NCBI RefSeq assembly: GCF_000715075.1 | Contig: NC_134080.1 | Coordinates: 71,455,291 to 71,519,290, forward strand | Reading direction: 5' to 3' | From: Nicotiana tabacum | Taxonomy: Eukaryota > Streptophyta > Magnoliopsida > Solanales > Solanaceae | DNA: 64,000 bases | Shown here: positions 35,235-47,897 of the stretch, one piece after another | Numbering within the stretch: position 1 is the stretch's first letter | How the letters are laid out: the number at the start of each line of letters is the position of its first letter | Program-made: the position numbers and the translations under genes | Notes under the pieces: model-generated | Databases searched by the model: none | What the model was told of the DNA's origin: nothing | What the model saw: the letters and a program-made list of their open reading frames with translations, nothing else

Positions 35235-37162
35235 AGCTAGATAGTAGATTCTGGAGCTATTTCACATGTCACACCAAGAAAAGACCTTTCCTCATCTTAT
35301 ACTCCTGTTGATTTAGGAATGTTAAAGTTGGGCAATACCATTGAAGTTAAGGTGTTGGGTGTTGGGTGTTGGCACGATTTATTTGAAAACTAACAATGGT
35401 TCAACATTAGTTCTTCAAAATGTCAAGCATGCTCCAGATTGTCCTTTCAATTTGATCTCCACAGGAAGATTAGACGATAAAGGTTATCATAACGCCCTCT
35501 TTAATGGCCAATAGAAGCTCACCAAGGGTTTATTAGTAGTGACTCGAGGAATCAAATCTTCTCAATTATATATGACACAGGGCTCTATTCTTAATGACTC
35601 CGTAAATCTGGTGGAAAGTAATACTTTATCAGAATTGTGGCACAGAAGATTAAGTCATATGAGCGAGAGGGGGATTACATGTTTGGCTAAGAAAAGTTTA
35701 CTTTTTGGAGTGAAACAAGAAAAGCTGAAAAAGTATATCCATTATTTAGCTGGCAAACAGAAAAGGGTTTCCTTTCATAGCCATCATCCTTTAGAAAAGC
35801 CCAAATTACTGGAGCTAGTATACTCTGATTTGTGTGGTCCTTTTAAAGTAAAGTCAAAAGGTGGTGCATTTTACTTTGTGACCTTCATTGATGATCATTC
35901 TCGTAAGCTCTGGGTGTATCCTTTGAAATCTAAAGATCAAGCACTTGGCGTGTTTAAGGAATTTCAGGCCTTAGCACGATGGTGGTAAATATTGTAGTCC
36001 CTTTGATAACTATTGCAAGGAACAAGGAATTCGTTATCAAAAACTCCGCCCAAGACGCCTCAATTGAATGGATTGGCAGAAAGGATGAATAGAACTCTAT
36101 TTGAGAGAGTTAGATGTTTGCTTTCAGAGGCTAAACTTCCAAATACATTTTGGGCGGAAGCACTTAATACTATTACTTATGTTATCAATTTGTCTCCTAT
36201 TGTTGCTTTGGATAGTGATGTCCCAGACAGAGTTTGATTTTCCAAAGATATTTCTTATGATCACCTGAGAGTTTTTGGTTGTAAATCTTGTGTGCATGTT
36301 CCTGGATGTTAAAACTAAGCAATGCATCTTTATCAGTTATAGTCAAGATGAGTTTGGGTATCGTTTTTATCATCCAGTTGACAATAAATTTATTAGAAGT
36401 TGTCATGCAATATTCTTTGAAGACCAGACTATTGAAGATATTGACAAAGCTAAGAAGATAGAGTCTCAAAGTAATATGAGCTTAGTTGATACTGATTCAG
36501 TTTCTATTGCTAAGACACCTATTGCACATGAAGGAACCCAAGACAATAATGAAGATAATGATCAATATCAAAATGATCATCATAGTGTAGATATTATGGA
36601 TGCTCCAATTGATGAAGTTGTGGTTGATCAACAACCAATTCCTGCTCAGGTAACTACTTCGAATGCTCCTGAAAGCTCTCTTAGAAGATCCAAAAAGGAG
36701 AAGTAAATATTCATGTGTTATCCTCCCGGTGAGTATGTACTTTTGACTGACATAAGAGAACCTTAGAATTATGATGAAGCCATGCAAGATACTCACAATG
36801 ATCAGTAGATAGAAGATATGAAATAAGAGATGAAGTCACTCTATGAAAATGGCACATATGAGTTAGTGAAATTGCCGAAAGGTAAGAGAGTTTTCTTAAA
36901 CAAATGGATATTCATAGTAAAGTAAGATCAACATACCTCGGTGCCTAGATACAAGGCGAAGTTAGTTGTTAAAGGTTTTGGCCAGAAGAATGGAGTAGAC
37001 TTTAATAAAATTTTCTCCCATGTTGTGAAGATGTCTTCTATTCATGCGGTTCTAGGCTTAGCCGCAAGCCTAAATTTAGAGCTTGAGCAGATAGATGTAA
37101 AGACTGATTTTCTTCATGGTGCTTTAGATGCGGAGATTTATATGGAGTAGCATGAGGATTTC
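35235..37162 (+). pseudogene. Copia pol remnant (protease, integrase, partial RT)
   Basis: The protease active site is in IVDSGAISHVTP (about 35240-35275). The GAG-pre-integrase/integrase block 35539-35988 has the HRRLSH motif and the first catalytic Asp in YSDLCGP. The zinc-finger part reads HYLAGKQ where a Cys is expected, so the HHCC finger is broken. A gap and frameshift near 35985 removes the region of the second catalytic Asp. 36013-36237 resumes with PKTPQLNGLAERMNRTL, containing the catalytic Glu. Two to three further frame changes lead to the RT start (36941-37150, KAKLVVKGFGQKNGVDF and QIDVKTDFLHG), cut off before the active-site aspartates. Confidence 0.85.
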
Positions 37163-37274
37163 GTACTTAAGCATGCAAATAAGCGTACATTTTGCAGAAA
37201 ATTGGCAGGCATGAAGCCTGTCAATAGTTCCTCTACTTGGAGATATATTTGGTCCCTTGGCTGGAGGACGAGTT

Positions 37275-37959
37275 TGTTAGGCCCATGCCCATGTTGTCCA
37301 TCCAAAGGCCCAATGTCCTAATTCTATTCTCTTTTAGTTTCCATTCCTATTCGAAATTGTATTCGGTTTTTATTCCTATTTAGAGTTGGTCTTAGCTTTA
37401 AAAGAAAGCACCACTCATTATCTATAAATAGAATAACCTTGGAGAATTGTTCTATGCTCATTGGTATAAGTCTGTGAAAGACTTTAGCACATAAGAGTGG
37501 TTTTTGATAGAGCTTTCATCAAGATAGAAAAAAGAAGAAAAAATATTTGTTTTACTACAGATTTTTGTTCAGACCAGCCAATAAATCACGTTTTCTGATT
37601 CTTTATCCGTTGGATTGGGCTGAAGTTTTGACTGAGTGTTTCTAACATCTTGATATTTGATTTGAATGGTGGAGATCGGATTTAGAGGCTCGTAGCATCC
37701 AATTTCGAGCCCCGAACAACAACTCTAGTTTTGTGGCTTCTCCTCCTTCTTTAATTGATTTCTTGTTACTATTGTTGTTCTGTATTTAGCACTTGTTGTG
37801 TAGCCAATTTTGAGAAATTTTTTAACTCTCTTATTGTTATTGTGAAACTTTTTGAATCTTTGTGATCCTGTGTTTTTTATCTTCGATTTGAATAGTTTTT
37901 CACGTTAAAAATTAATATTTTTTATCTTCTTTAATTCCGCGTTTGCCTCTTCCTCAACA
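37275..37959 (+). repeat. Copia-type LTR-like sequence
   Basis: Begins TGTTAGGCCCATG and ends CCTCAACA, with a TATA-like 'tctataaatag' near 37428 and a T-rich second half, as expected of a Copia LTR. The flanking 5-mers (GAGTT, CAACA) do not match and no primer site follows. It could be the 3' LTR of the Copia at 34300 after a deletion, or a separate solo LTR. Confidence 0.4.
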
Positions 37960-38742
37960 CAACAATATATGCATAAACCATAATTACTAATGACTAGAAA
38001 AAAATAATATTTACCTGTTGAAGGTACAAGAATATTTGATTCTCTTTAGTACGTTGATGTGACCCTTCACAAACTGAAATTCTTAAGTGGCTTAAATAAG
38101 TTAGCCATTTAATTACTTGGGCTAAAAAAAAAAAAGAAGAAGGTTTTTTTTTCATTCTTATACACTATTGGAAACTTTATTACCCTAAATATTCATGTTT
38201 AGTAAATTACCCTACCTACACAAGTTTTATTTACAAAATATATACATTTCACCTTAAAAGGCTCTCAATCCATTATTAGTGTCTTCAATTAAGGGATTTA
38301 GTCACACCCTTTACCTTTTTTCTCTCCTCTCTCCCTTCTTCTCTCCAAACAGAGTTTTAGTGTGGTAGAAATTGCCAGATGTGACACAAAATTATCATAT
38401 GCAGCACATTAGGCACACTTTCAGGAAAAGTAAAAGCTAGCTCCGTTACTAACAACTCTACAAATAAAAAGTGGCTCTTCCTCCCTAAATATTTTTCGAT
38501 ATTCTCTATGAGCAGATTAGCGAAATTGAACAATCACTGATCCTACGATACTTTTAGACTCTAGTCCTTCAACGTCTTCAACTATTAAGCAATCCGTTCC
38601 TAAGCATTTTCTTTCTTCAGTTTATACCAGAACAATAAAACCAACTAAACGGCGTAATTTAGGTTTTCAATAGTAATTTCTAACACTTGACCTGTAAATC
38701 GCGATAATTGAAAAATCAACCAAAAAGGGTAACTAAAGCTTA

Positions 38743-39769
38743 GACCATCTCCAAGGCTGCACCATTTCTTGCACCAAATCCAAATTTGGTGCAAGAAATG
38801 GTATTTTTTTGCTCCAATGCAACACTAAATCTTGCACCATTATAGAGCATGAATAGTGTTGCACCAAATTTGATGCAACACTATTCATCACTCAAAATTT
38901 GGTTTATTATTATTTTATTCAATCTTTTTATTTTTTGGACTTTTAATTTATCATATACTTTGTATATAATTAATTTTTATATTAAGAACTTTATAATTTT
39001 AATTTTATATCCTATTTTTTGATATATTAATTTTTGTATATATTATATTTATATAAAATTATAAGTTAATTCTATTATTATTATAATTGTATAAAAAGAG
39101 ATATAACCATTATTTAAAAATAAAAAATGCAAATGTAAGATATCTAATGTTGCTAAAATTGAAAAGTGAAAACTAAAATTTAAAAAAGAAAATTAACAAT
39201 ACATAAAATAAAAATACATTATAATTAAAGTACATAAAAGGAGGATACATTAAAATTGAAATTAGATGAAGATCACGTGAATGTCCAGCTCTTACGGTAG
39301 AAATGGTAGTAGATGAAGATCATCGATTTGAACAATTTTTAGCTCGACACAAAAAAATTAAGGATAAAGATGCGCATTTCGCACTTCGTAATGCATTAAT
39401 CGAGCATTTATGGAAGAATAGAGGCTAAAGTTAAATATTTATGTGGTACTTAAATTAAATATGACTATGTTGTAATATTTATTCAATTATCTTTTATCAA
39501 TAATTTCACTTTTAATTGATTTATCCTTTAAAATAATTTTGTAATAAATAATTATATAAGTGGTGAATGTGAATTATATATAATGAATATGGAAAAAAGA
39601 AAAAAGATAGTATTAGCTTAAAGGAAATAAAAAATAAAAAGTAAATAGAAGATAATAATATAATATAGAAGAGAAAGAAGATTTGGTGTTAAAAATAGTG
39701 TAATGATTGGAGTAAATTTGGTGTTACACTATTTTGGTGTGAAATTTGATGTTAGGGTTGGAGATGGCC
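38743..39769. mobile_element. PIF/Harbinger-derived element with TTA target duplication
   Basis: Terminal inverted repeat GACCATCTCCAA at the left and GGAGATGGCC at the right, flanked by TTA on both sides (38740-38742, 39770-39772), the TWA target typical of PIF/Harbinger. 1027 bp, with further internal complementarity built on 'ttggtgcaa'. It retains the last codons of a transposase (39303-39428). Confidence 0.8.
39303..39428 (+). pseudogene. C-terminal tail of a PIF/Harbinger transposase
   Basis: A 41-codon open frame ending at TAA. It reads HRFEQFLARHKKIKD, then ...AHFALRNALIEHLW, which resembles the conserved end of the plant DDE transposases of the Harbinger group (an L-x-x-D-L-I-E-H-I-W type motif). 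All catalytic residues lie upstream in an intact transposase and are absent here, so this is a relic inside a non-autonomous element. Confidence 0.65.
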
Positions 39770-40088
39770 TTAGATCTACTCTAAAATCAACTAATTTACT
39801 AGAACTTACTGATCCGTACTTGTACTTTGTAGCCCAATACAGATAATGTAGGACATTCAATGCACTGAGTATGCACATTGGTCAGTAAAAACTCTCCAAA
39901 TGGAAGTGATTCAAGTTGCTACTAAAAAGCCATGAGTGGTGCTTTGAATTGCCTATGACACTATAACGTATCTACAACTTTCATGCATTATTTCTATCTA
40001 GTTAAATATACAACTACAATATCATACCACTTAAATATAATTTTTATATAAATTTTATATAATATGTCTTTTGTATATTTTGTATCTG

Positions 40089-40420
40089 ATTTATACATAG
40101 TAAAAATAAATTTCATACAACTAATTATATATTATACAACTTATCTACAACTTTCATACATTATTTCTACTCAGTTATATACAACTACAATATCATACAA
40201 CTCAAATATAATTTCTATACAATATTATTCAACTTTCATACAATATTTTAAAAAAAATTTATACATAGTAAAAATAAATTTCATACAACTAATTATATAT
40301 TATACAATTTATCTACAATTTTCATATATTATTTCTACTCAGTTATATACAACTACAATATCATACAACTTAAATCTAAATTTTATACAATGTTGGTCAA
40401 CTTTCATACAATAGTTAAAT
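40089..40420. repeat. AT-rich tandem repeat, about 168-bp unit
   Basis: Two clear copies (from 'tttatacatagtaaaaata' at about 40090 and 40258) and a poorer one before them (from about 39967). The unit contains 'caactacaatatcatacaac'. The 116-residue frame across it is the repeat translated, not a gene. Confidence 0.85.
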
Positions 40421-42009
40421 AAATAAAAGTAAAATATATAAACAGCAGAATACAATGTTTCTATAATTTTTCTACAATTTTACTACAATTTCGTAAATAT
40501 AATGTGTATCATGTCTTCTTTTTCTTCGAGTTTCAATCTGAAATTCAGCCAAAAACAAGTCTAATCTTCACCAAAACCCCTCAAAATTGAGATATAAACT
40601 CCAAACCATATTCTCAATTGTTTGCAACAATACCCAATCCAAACAAATAATGATTTTTTAAAATTCAAATTCGAATTAAAAGCTTCAAAGCTTTTTAATG
40701 GCTGTCAGTGGTGGAATTGCTGCTCTCTTTTCCTTTGATTTATATTACTGAAATTAGGGATTGAGAGATAGAGAGAGACGTAGAGAGAATTCCCTATTCT
40801 TTGCAACAACATCCAATTTAAACAAATAATATTTTTTGAAAACCCAAATTCGAATTCAAAGCTTCAAAGCTTTTTAATGATTGTCAATGGTAGAATCGTT
40901 GTTAGGTACAAGATACGTGGGGGAGGGGATGGGATGTGGAGAGAGAAACGTGGGGGAGTGAAAGATATGTTAGAGTAATTTTAGGACACTAATTATTATC
41001 ATTAATTCCCTTAAAATTAACATAAATGGTAACTGGTATGTAAAATGTAATTATAGTAAAATTTGAGTAGGGAGGGTAATATAGTTTCATATAGTGTATA
41101 GGAATGTAATTACTAATTGATAAACCAAATAATTTTTTTACAAAAACATACTTTGTTCAACTGATACACCCAAGTCTTATTGACACGTTGATTTGAGGTG
41201 TTTCAATAAAAATTGAAAGAGTAAAACCAAATAAGATTAAGTAACATACAGAAAAATAAAAAATATAGAGTAAAAATAATGAAAAAAACTAAATGGGGTA
41301 GTGTCAAGATCCGGATTTCCCACCCTCGAAAGTCGTGATGACGCCTACTAATGTGAGCTAGGCAAGCCAATATTTTGAACTAATTACTTCATTATCCATT
41401 TATTACCTTTTAACAATTATAAAACAACAACGTGTAAATAGCGAAAATTTAGAATGAGCGGAAGAAAACAATAAAATATCTAAACATGTAACTATTACAA
41501 CAGTTTAAGCCTTAATCACCCAGAACAGGTGTCACAGTACCACAAACGATCTAAGAGTGCTAAATATAAAGTCTGAAAATAAAAGACACATTGTTTATGA
41601 AGCAAAGAGATGAAATAGGAAATAAAGGATAGAGGAGATGCCAGGGCCTGTGGACGTCTGCAGGTCTACCTTGGATCTCCGCGTGGACTGAAGGTAGCCT
41701 CCAAACTACGGTCCAAAAGCTGCTCCGGGATCTGCACATAGTACAGAGTGTAGTATCAGCACAATCAACCCCATGTGCTGGTAAGTGCCTAGCCTAACCT
41801 CGGCGAAGTAGTGACGAGGCTAGGACTAGACTACCAATAAACCTGTGCAATTCAACTATATACAGCGAAAAAGAAGAACAATAATAAACAGTCAAATATG
41901 GGAGGGGTAACATGCTGTGGGGGAGATGTCAATTCCAAATAGAAAGACAACAAGTAAATGAAAGAAACAATATATCTCGGATATCAAGAAAGAACCAAAA
42001 ACCAATAAA

Positions 42010-42290
42010 TGCACGGCATCACCCTTCGTGCTTTTACTCTCGTCCTCACCAAAGAAATCAAGTAACAAAAATGTGCACGACATCACCCTTCGTGCTTTTA
42101 CTCTCTTTCCTCACCATATAATCAATATAATCGGCACAGAATGGTACATCGTGTGGCACGACATCACCCTTCGTGATTTACACTCTTTCCTCACAAATCA
42201 TACACGACATCACCTTTCGTGCTTTAACACTCTTTTCTCATAAAAACAATACACGGCATCACCCTTCGTGCTTTAACACTCTTCCTTACC
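42010..42290 (-). repeat. LTR minisatellite, five units of 'catcacccttcgtgctt'
   Basis: Units at about 42015, 42080, 42162, 42209 and 42257, followed by several 'cccggcaaggga' units (42345-42460). The partner LTR has only two full units (50150-50235). The small ORFs here are repeat translations. Confidence 0.85.
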
Positions 42291-43367
42291 CAATCAACAA
42301 TCACAAACAAGAGGGCAAGGGAATAAATGAAATTACACTAAGAATCCCGGCAAGGGAACAATGGTTCAACAATTAAGTCCCGGCAAGGGAACAACATCAA
42401 TAACATCAACATCTCGGCAAGGGAGATAACAAATAAAGCAACAATATCCCGGCAAGGGAGGCAACATAATGATCTCTTCTCTTTCACACTTTCACTTCAT
42501 AATTCGCTTCACAACTCGAGCCAATGCTCTAGAGGTTCAATTATCACTTATATTTTCACTTCTCTTAATACGACTTGAGCCAACGCTCCTCAAAGTTCAA
42601 GTGTCACAATTACTTCCACAAACTTTGCCCAACAATATAAATCATCAATCAAGGCATGAATAATACAACAAAGTCATAATAACCACAATATAAGACTCAC
42701 GGGCATGCTTAACACCAACGTATAAATACTCGTCATTATGCCTATACATCGTACTCAACAAGAAACAAGTAGCAAATAGGACACAACTCCTAATCCCTCA
42801 AGCTAAGGTTAGACCAAACACTTACCTCGAACTTCCACGGCCAACTCAAACCTCAAACATCGTTTTTCCTTTTGAATTCGGCTCCAAATCAATTTTATCT
42901 AGACATAATCGACTTAATAACATCAATAAACGCTAAACAATGCAATTCCAATGCTTAATTATAGATTTCCTATCATTCTTCCCAAAAAGTCAAAAACCGA
43001 CCCCGGACCCGCTTGGTCAAAACACGAGGTTCGGACCAAAAACCGATCGTCCATTCACCCACGAGCCGGAATATGTAATTAGTTTCGAATCCGACCCCAA
43101 AAGGAGGTCTAAATTCCATTCATACAAAAAGCTCTAACTCTACTCAAATCCCTAATTTTCTACCCTTAAGAACATGATTTAAGCCTAGAAATCTAATGGG
43201 TGTTAATGGAAATTGAAGAAAATGAGTCTACCTATGAATTTGTGGTGAAGTTCTCTTCAAAAAGATCGCCCAAGAGATGTGGAGAAGAAGAAGTTTGTGA
43301 AAAATGGTGAAATTCCCGTAATACATTCTGTTTTTGAACTTTAAAATAACTGGGCGGATTTTGGTCT

Positions 43368-43575
43368 ATGCGATCGCGAGGAAAGGAATGCGATCGCATA
43401 GTGGACTGGCTTCCTACGCTACGCGATCGCGAATGAGAAAGTGCGATCGCACATAACAAGCTACCCCAGCCTTCTTATTCTCCTATGCGGTCGCAACTAT
43501 ACCTATGCGATCGCATAGTGCAACAGACTCTCCCCCCTACGCTGTGCTATGTGATCACGAATGCACCTATGTGAT
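43368..43575. repeat. CpG-rich word array (GCGATCGC type) in LTR
   Basis: Words ATGCGATCGCG, TGCGATCGCAT and near variants (some decayed to GTGATCAC) at 15-50 base spacing. The same array lies at 51313-51530 in the partner LTR. Confidence 0.85.
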
Positions 43576-44229
43576 CGCATAGTACTACACACCAGACACC
43601 AGAAAACTGCTAAGGCACCAGATTATTGAGTTCCAAAACACCCCGACACCTATCCAAAACTCACCCGAGTCCTCGGGGCTCCAAACCAAATATACACACA
43701 ACCTCAAAAATATCCTACGGACTTATTCGTGTAATCAAATCACCAAAATAATATCATGAACATCGAATTTAAACCTCAAAATCAATGAAATTTCTCAAAA
43801 CTTCTTTAAACATCAAATTTTGTATTTAAGGTCCGAATCACGTCAAATGGATTCCGTTTCTTGCCAAACCTTACCGATAATACATATAAATCATATTGAA
43901 CTTGTACCGGTCTCCGGAACCATAATACGGGTCTGATACCACATGTTTCATATAACATTTCACTTTCAAAAACCTCTATATTTTCAGAAAACTATTTCTT
44001 TTAAAAAATTCATTTCTCGGACTTGGGACCTCGGAATTCGATTCCGGGCATATGCCCAAGTCTCATATTTTTCCACGGACCCTCCGGGACCATTAAATCA
44101 CGGGCCCAAGTCTGTTTACCCAAAATGTTGACCGAACCCGGACTGCACACGCAAATCGAGGTGGTGCTAAAAGAGGTTTTTAAGGCCTCGGAACGCAGAA
44201 TTCATTTTAAAAACAAGTGATGACCCTTC

Positions 44230-44241
44230 TCCACCTCTAAA
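44230..44241 (-). other. Polypurine tract of chromovirus 2
   Basis: Minus-strand AGAGGTGGAGAA directly before the 3' LTR, identical to the tract of chromovirus 3. Confidence 0.8.
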
Positions 44242-47200
44242 ACAACCGTTCGTCCTCGAACATAAGAAGGAAGTACCTGAGTCAGAGAAAAGATGGGGAT
44301 AACGGCTCCGCATATTGTACTCAGACTCCCAGGTCGATGCCTCAACAGGCTGACCTCTCCACTGAACACGAACAGAAGGAAAACTCTTCGATATCAACTG
44401 ACCAACCTGCTGGTCTAGAATAGCTACCGGCTCCTCCTCATAAGACAAGTCCTTGTCCAACTTGACAGTGCTGAAATCTAGCACGTGGGATGGATCGCCA
44501 TGATATTTCCGAAGCATGGACACATAAAACACTAGATGCACGACTGATAAGCTCGGCGGCAATGCAAGTCTATAAGCCACCTCTCCCACTCGATCAAGAA
44601 TCTCAAACGGGCCAATGAACCTAGGGTTAAGCTTGCCCTTCTTCCAATCTCATCACGCCCTTCATAGGCGACACTCGAAGCAATACCCGCTCACCGACCA
44701 TGAAAGCCAAATCTCGAACCTTGCGGTCAGCATAGCTCTTTTGCCTGGACTGAGCTGTACGAAGCCTATCCTGAATAATCCTGACCTTGTCCAAGGCATC
44801 CTGAACCAGATCTGTACCCAACAATCGAGCCTCTCCTAGCTCAACCATCCAACCGGAGACCAACACCGCCTACCATATAAAGCCTCATAAGGAGCCATCT
44901 GAATACTCGAATGGTATCTGTTGTTGTAGGCAAACTCTGCTAAAAGAAAAAACTGATCCCACGAGCCTCTAAAGTTAATGACACAAGCTCGGAGCATATC
45001 CTCCAAAATCTTAATGGTCTGCTCGGATGGCCCGTCCGTCTGAGGATGAAACGTTGTGCTCAACTCAACCCGTGTGCCCTACTCTCGCTGAACTACTCTC
45101 CAGAAATGGGAGGTAAACTGCATACCTCGGTTCGAAATGATAGACTCGGGAACACCATGAAGGCGAACTATCTCCCGGATATAGATCTCAGCTAACCTCT
45201 CGGAAGAGTAGGAGACTACCACAGAAATGAAATGTGCAGACTTGGTCAGCTTATCAACAATAACCCACATTGTGTCGAGCTTCCTCTGAGTCCGTGGGAG
45301 CCCAACAACGAAGTCCATAGTGATACGCTCCCACTTCCACTCAGGAATCTCAATCTTCTGGAATAAACCACCGGGCCTCTGATGCTTGTACTTAACATGC
45401 TGACAGTTCAAACACCGAGCTACATATGCAACAATGTCCTTCTTCATTCTCCGCTACCAATAATGCTGCCGCAAATCCTGATACATCTTCGCGGTGCCCG
45501 GATGAATAGAGTACCGGGAGCCATGTGCCTCCTCTAAAATCAACTCTCGAAGACCATCCACATTAGGCACACAAATTCGACCCTGCAATCTCAAAACTCC
45601 ATCATCACCTAATGTAACCTGCTTGGAACCTCCGTGTTGCACCGTATCTCTAAGGACACACAAATGGGGATCATCATACTGCCGATCATGGATACGCTCC
45701 AATAAAGAAGAACGAGCGACCATGCAAGCTAACACACGACTAGGCTCAGAAACATCCAATCTCACGAACTGATTGGCTAAAGCCTGAACATCCAAAGCAA
45801 ACAGTCTCTCACTGATCGGAATATAAGCAAGACTGCCCATACTGGCTAACTTTCTACTCAAAGTATCGGCCACCACATTGGCCTTTTGCGGATGATATAA
45901 GATGGTGACATCATAGTCATTTAATAGCTCCAACCACCTCTTCTGCCTCAAAGTTAGCTCCTTCTGCTAGAACAAATACTGCAGACTCTTGTGATCCGTG
46001 AATACCTCACATGCCATGCCATATAGATAATGCCTCCAAATCTTCAACGCGTGAACAATGGCTTCCAACTCCAAATCATGAACCGGATAGTTTTTCTCAT
46101 GAATCTTCAACTGCTGTGAAACATAGGCAATGACCTTGCTATCCTGCATCAACACCGCACCGAGTCCGATACGAGATGCATCACAATAAACTGTATAAGG
46201 CCCTGAACCTGTAGGCAAAACCAACATCGGTGTCGTAGTCAAAGCTGTCTTGAGCTTCTGAAAGCTCGCCTCACACTCGTCCGACCATCTAAACTGGGCA
46301 CCTTTTTGGGTCAACCTGGTCATCGGGCTGCGATAGATGAAAACCCTTCCATGAACCGACGATAGTAGCCTGCCAATCCCAAGAAACTCCGAATCTTTGT
46401 GGCTAATGCTGGTCTAGGCCAGTTCTTGACTGCCTCAATCTTCTTCGGATCAACCTGAATACCCTTTGCTGATACAACATGACCCAGGAATACAACTGAA
46501 CTCAACCAGAACTCACACTTCGAAAACTTAGCATACAACTGAGTATCCCTCAAGGTCTGAAGAACCACTCTAAGATGCTACTCGTGCCCTCCCGGCCACG
46601 GGAATAGATCAAAATATCATCAATGAAGACTATCACGAACAAATCCAAGTAAGGACTGAACACTCGGTTCATCAACTCCATAAAAGCTGCTGGGGCATTT
46701 GTCAACCCGAATGACATCACCAAGAACTCATAATGTCCATACCGAGTGCGGAAAGTTGTCTTAGGGACATCGGATGCCTTAATCCTCAACTGATGGTAGC
46801 CAGATCTCAAGTCAATCTTTGAGAATACCTTGGCACCCTGAAGCTGATCAAACAAATCATCAATCCTCAGTAATGGATACTTATTCTTGATTGTAACCTT
46901 GTTCAACTGTCGGTAATCAATACACATTCTCATCGATCTGTCCTTCTTCTTAACAAACAACACTGGCACACCTCAAGACGAAACACTAGGTCTAGTGAAA
47001 CCCTTCTCAAGCAAGTCTTGCAGTTGCTCCTTCAACTCTTTCAACTCAGGCGGGGCCATATGATATGGCGGGATAGAAATGGGCTGAGTGCCCGAAGACA
47101 AATCAATGCAAAAGTCAATATCCCTATCGGGTGGTATACTTGGCAGGTCTGAAGGGAATACCTCAAGAAACTCACGAACAACAGGCATAGAATCAATAGA

Positions 47201-47897
47201 TGGGACCTCGGCACTAGAATCACAAACATAGGCCAAATAGGCCAAATACCCTTCTCGACCATACGTCGAGCCTTCACATACGAGATAACACAGCGGGTAG
47301 AATGACCAGGAGTCCCTCTCTACTCCAAACGAGGCAAACCCGGTAAGACTAAGGTCACAGTCTTGGCATGACAGTCCAAGATAGTGTGGTAAGGTGATAA
47401 CCAGTCCATCCCTAATATGACATCGAAATCGACCATGTCCAGAAGAAGCAAATCTACACGAGTCTCAAGACCTCCAATCAAAACTATGCATGAACGATGG
47501 ACTCGATCTACCACAATAGAATCACCCACCGGTGTAGACACATAAATAGGAGCACTCAAAGAATCACTAGGCATGACCAGATACGGTGCAAATAATATGA
47601 CACATACGAATATGTAGATCCTGGATCAAATAACACTGAAGCATCTCTATCACAAACCAGAACTGTACCTGTGATAACTACATCGGAAGCCTTAGCCTCG
47701 GGTCTGGCTGGAAGAGCATAACATCGAAGCTGGGCCCCACCACCCTGTAATACATCTCTTAGATGGCCTGCTACTGGCTGGCCTCCACCTCTAGAGGCCT
47801 GAGCTTCACTTCTAATACCTCTACCTCCACTTCTAGCACCTCTACCCCCACCTCTAGCTGGCTGGGCGGGCCGTGGAACACTCGGTGCCTGAACCAT
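44242..47897 (-). pseudogene. Broken pol of chromovirus 2 (PR-RT-RH-INT-chromodomain)
   Basis: Domains from right to left: protease with LFDPGSTYSYVS (about 47600-47650) and DVILGMDWL; RT 46550-46969 with the FIDD box near 46615-46626; RNase H 45967-46323 with YCDAS, LELEA and FTDHKS; zinc-binding and integrase core 44836-45447; chromodomain about 44270-44420 with [14 protein letters not shown]. Stops break the frame near 45451 (TAG for Trp), 45967 (TAG), 46572 (TAG for Gln) and 46971 (TGA for Trp), with frame changes near 47250-47320. The second catalytic Asp of integrase is Asn (45130-45132, in IISNRG), which alone would abolish strand transfer. The first Asp and the Glu remain. The chromodomain is uninterrupted. 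Confidence 0.92.

Larger units (their letters stand above)
34300..37162 (+). mobile_element. Degenerate Copia element (Tnt1-type)
   Basis: Plus strand. A short remnant of 5' LTR sequence (34300-34335, ending GGTACA) is followed by a primer-like TGGTATTAGAGG (34337-34348), gag, protease, integrase, then the N-terminal part of RT. Integrase before RT defines Ty1/Copia. RT stops near 37162 before its YVDD box; RNase H is absent. Numerous stops and frameshifts. The left side abuts the inverted miniature LTR array, so the 5' LTR was replaced or deleted. Confidence 0.85.
38153..41106. mobile_element. DNA transposon with about 35-bp terminal inverted repeats, unknown superfamily
   Basis: The left end CATTCTTATACACTAT and the complement of the right end (CATTCCTATACACTAT, 41106 inward) agree, with similarity continuing through 'gaaact(t/a)tattaccct'. 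The interior is AT-rich and contains the PIF/Harbinger relic 38743-39769, the tandem repeat 40089-40420 and a duplicated segment (about 40620-40700 and 40799-40880). No transposase of its own is visible. No clear target duplication. A related inverted copy appears at 53641-54650. Confidence 0.5.
41302..44229 (-). repeat. 3' LTR of chromovirus 2
   Basis: Starts TGTCAAGATCCGG on the plus strand. The end next to the polypurine tract lacks the terminal bases seen in the 5' LTR, including TGTGATAACC, so one arm of a terminal hairpin is gone. It carries five 'catcacccttcgtgctt' units and the GCGATCGC word array. Confidence 0.93.

Noticed and set aside
40064..40414. 116-residue Tyr/Ile-rich frame with an internal duplication
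   Set aside because: It follows the 168-bp AT-rich tandem unit and has no start context or domain.
42010..42290. Regularly spaced repeats that at first sight resemble a CRISPR array
   Set aside because: Spacers are themselves repetitive, units are imperfect, the block is inside an LTR, and the genome is a plant's.
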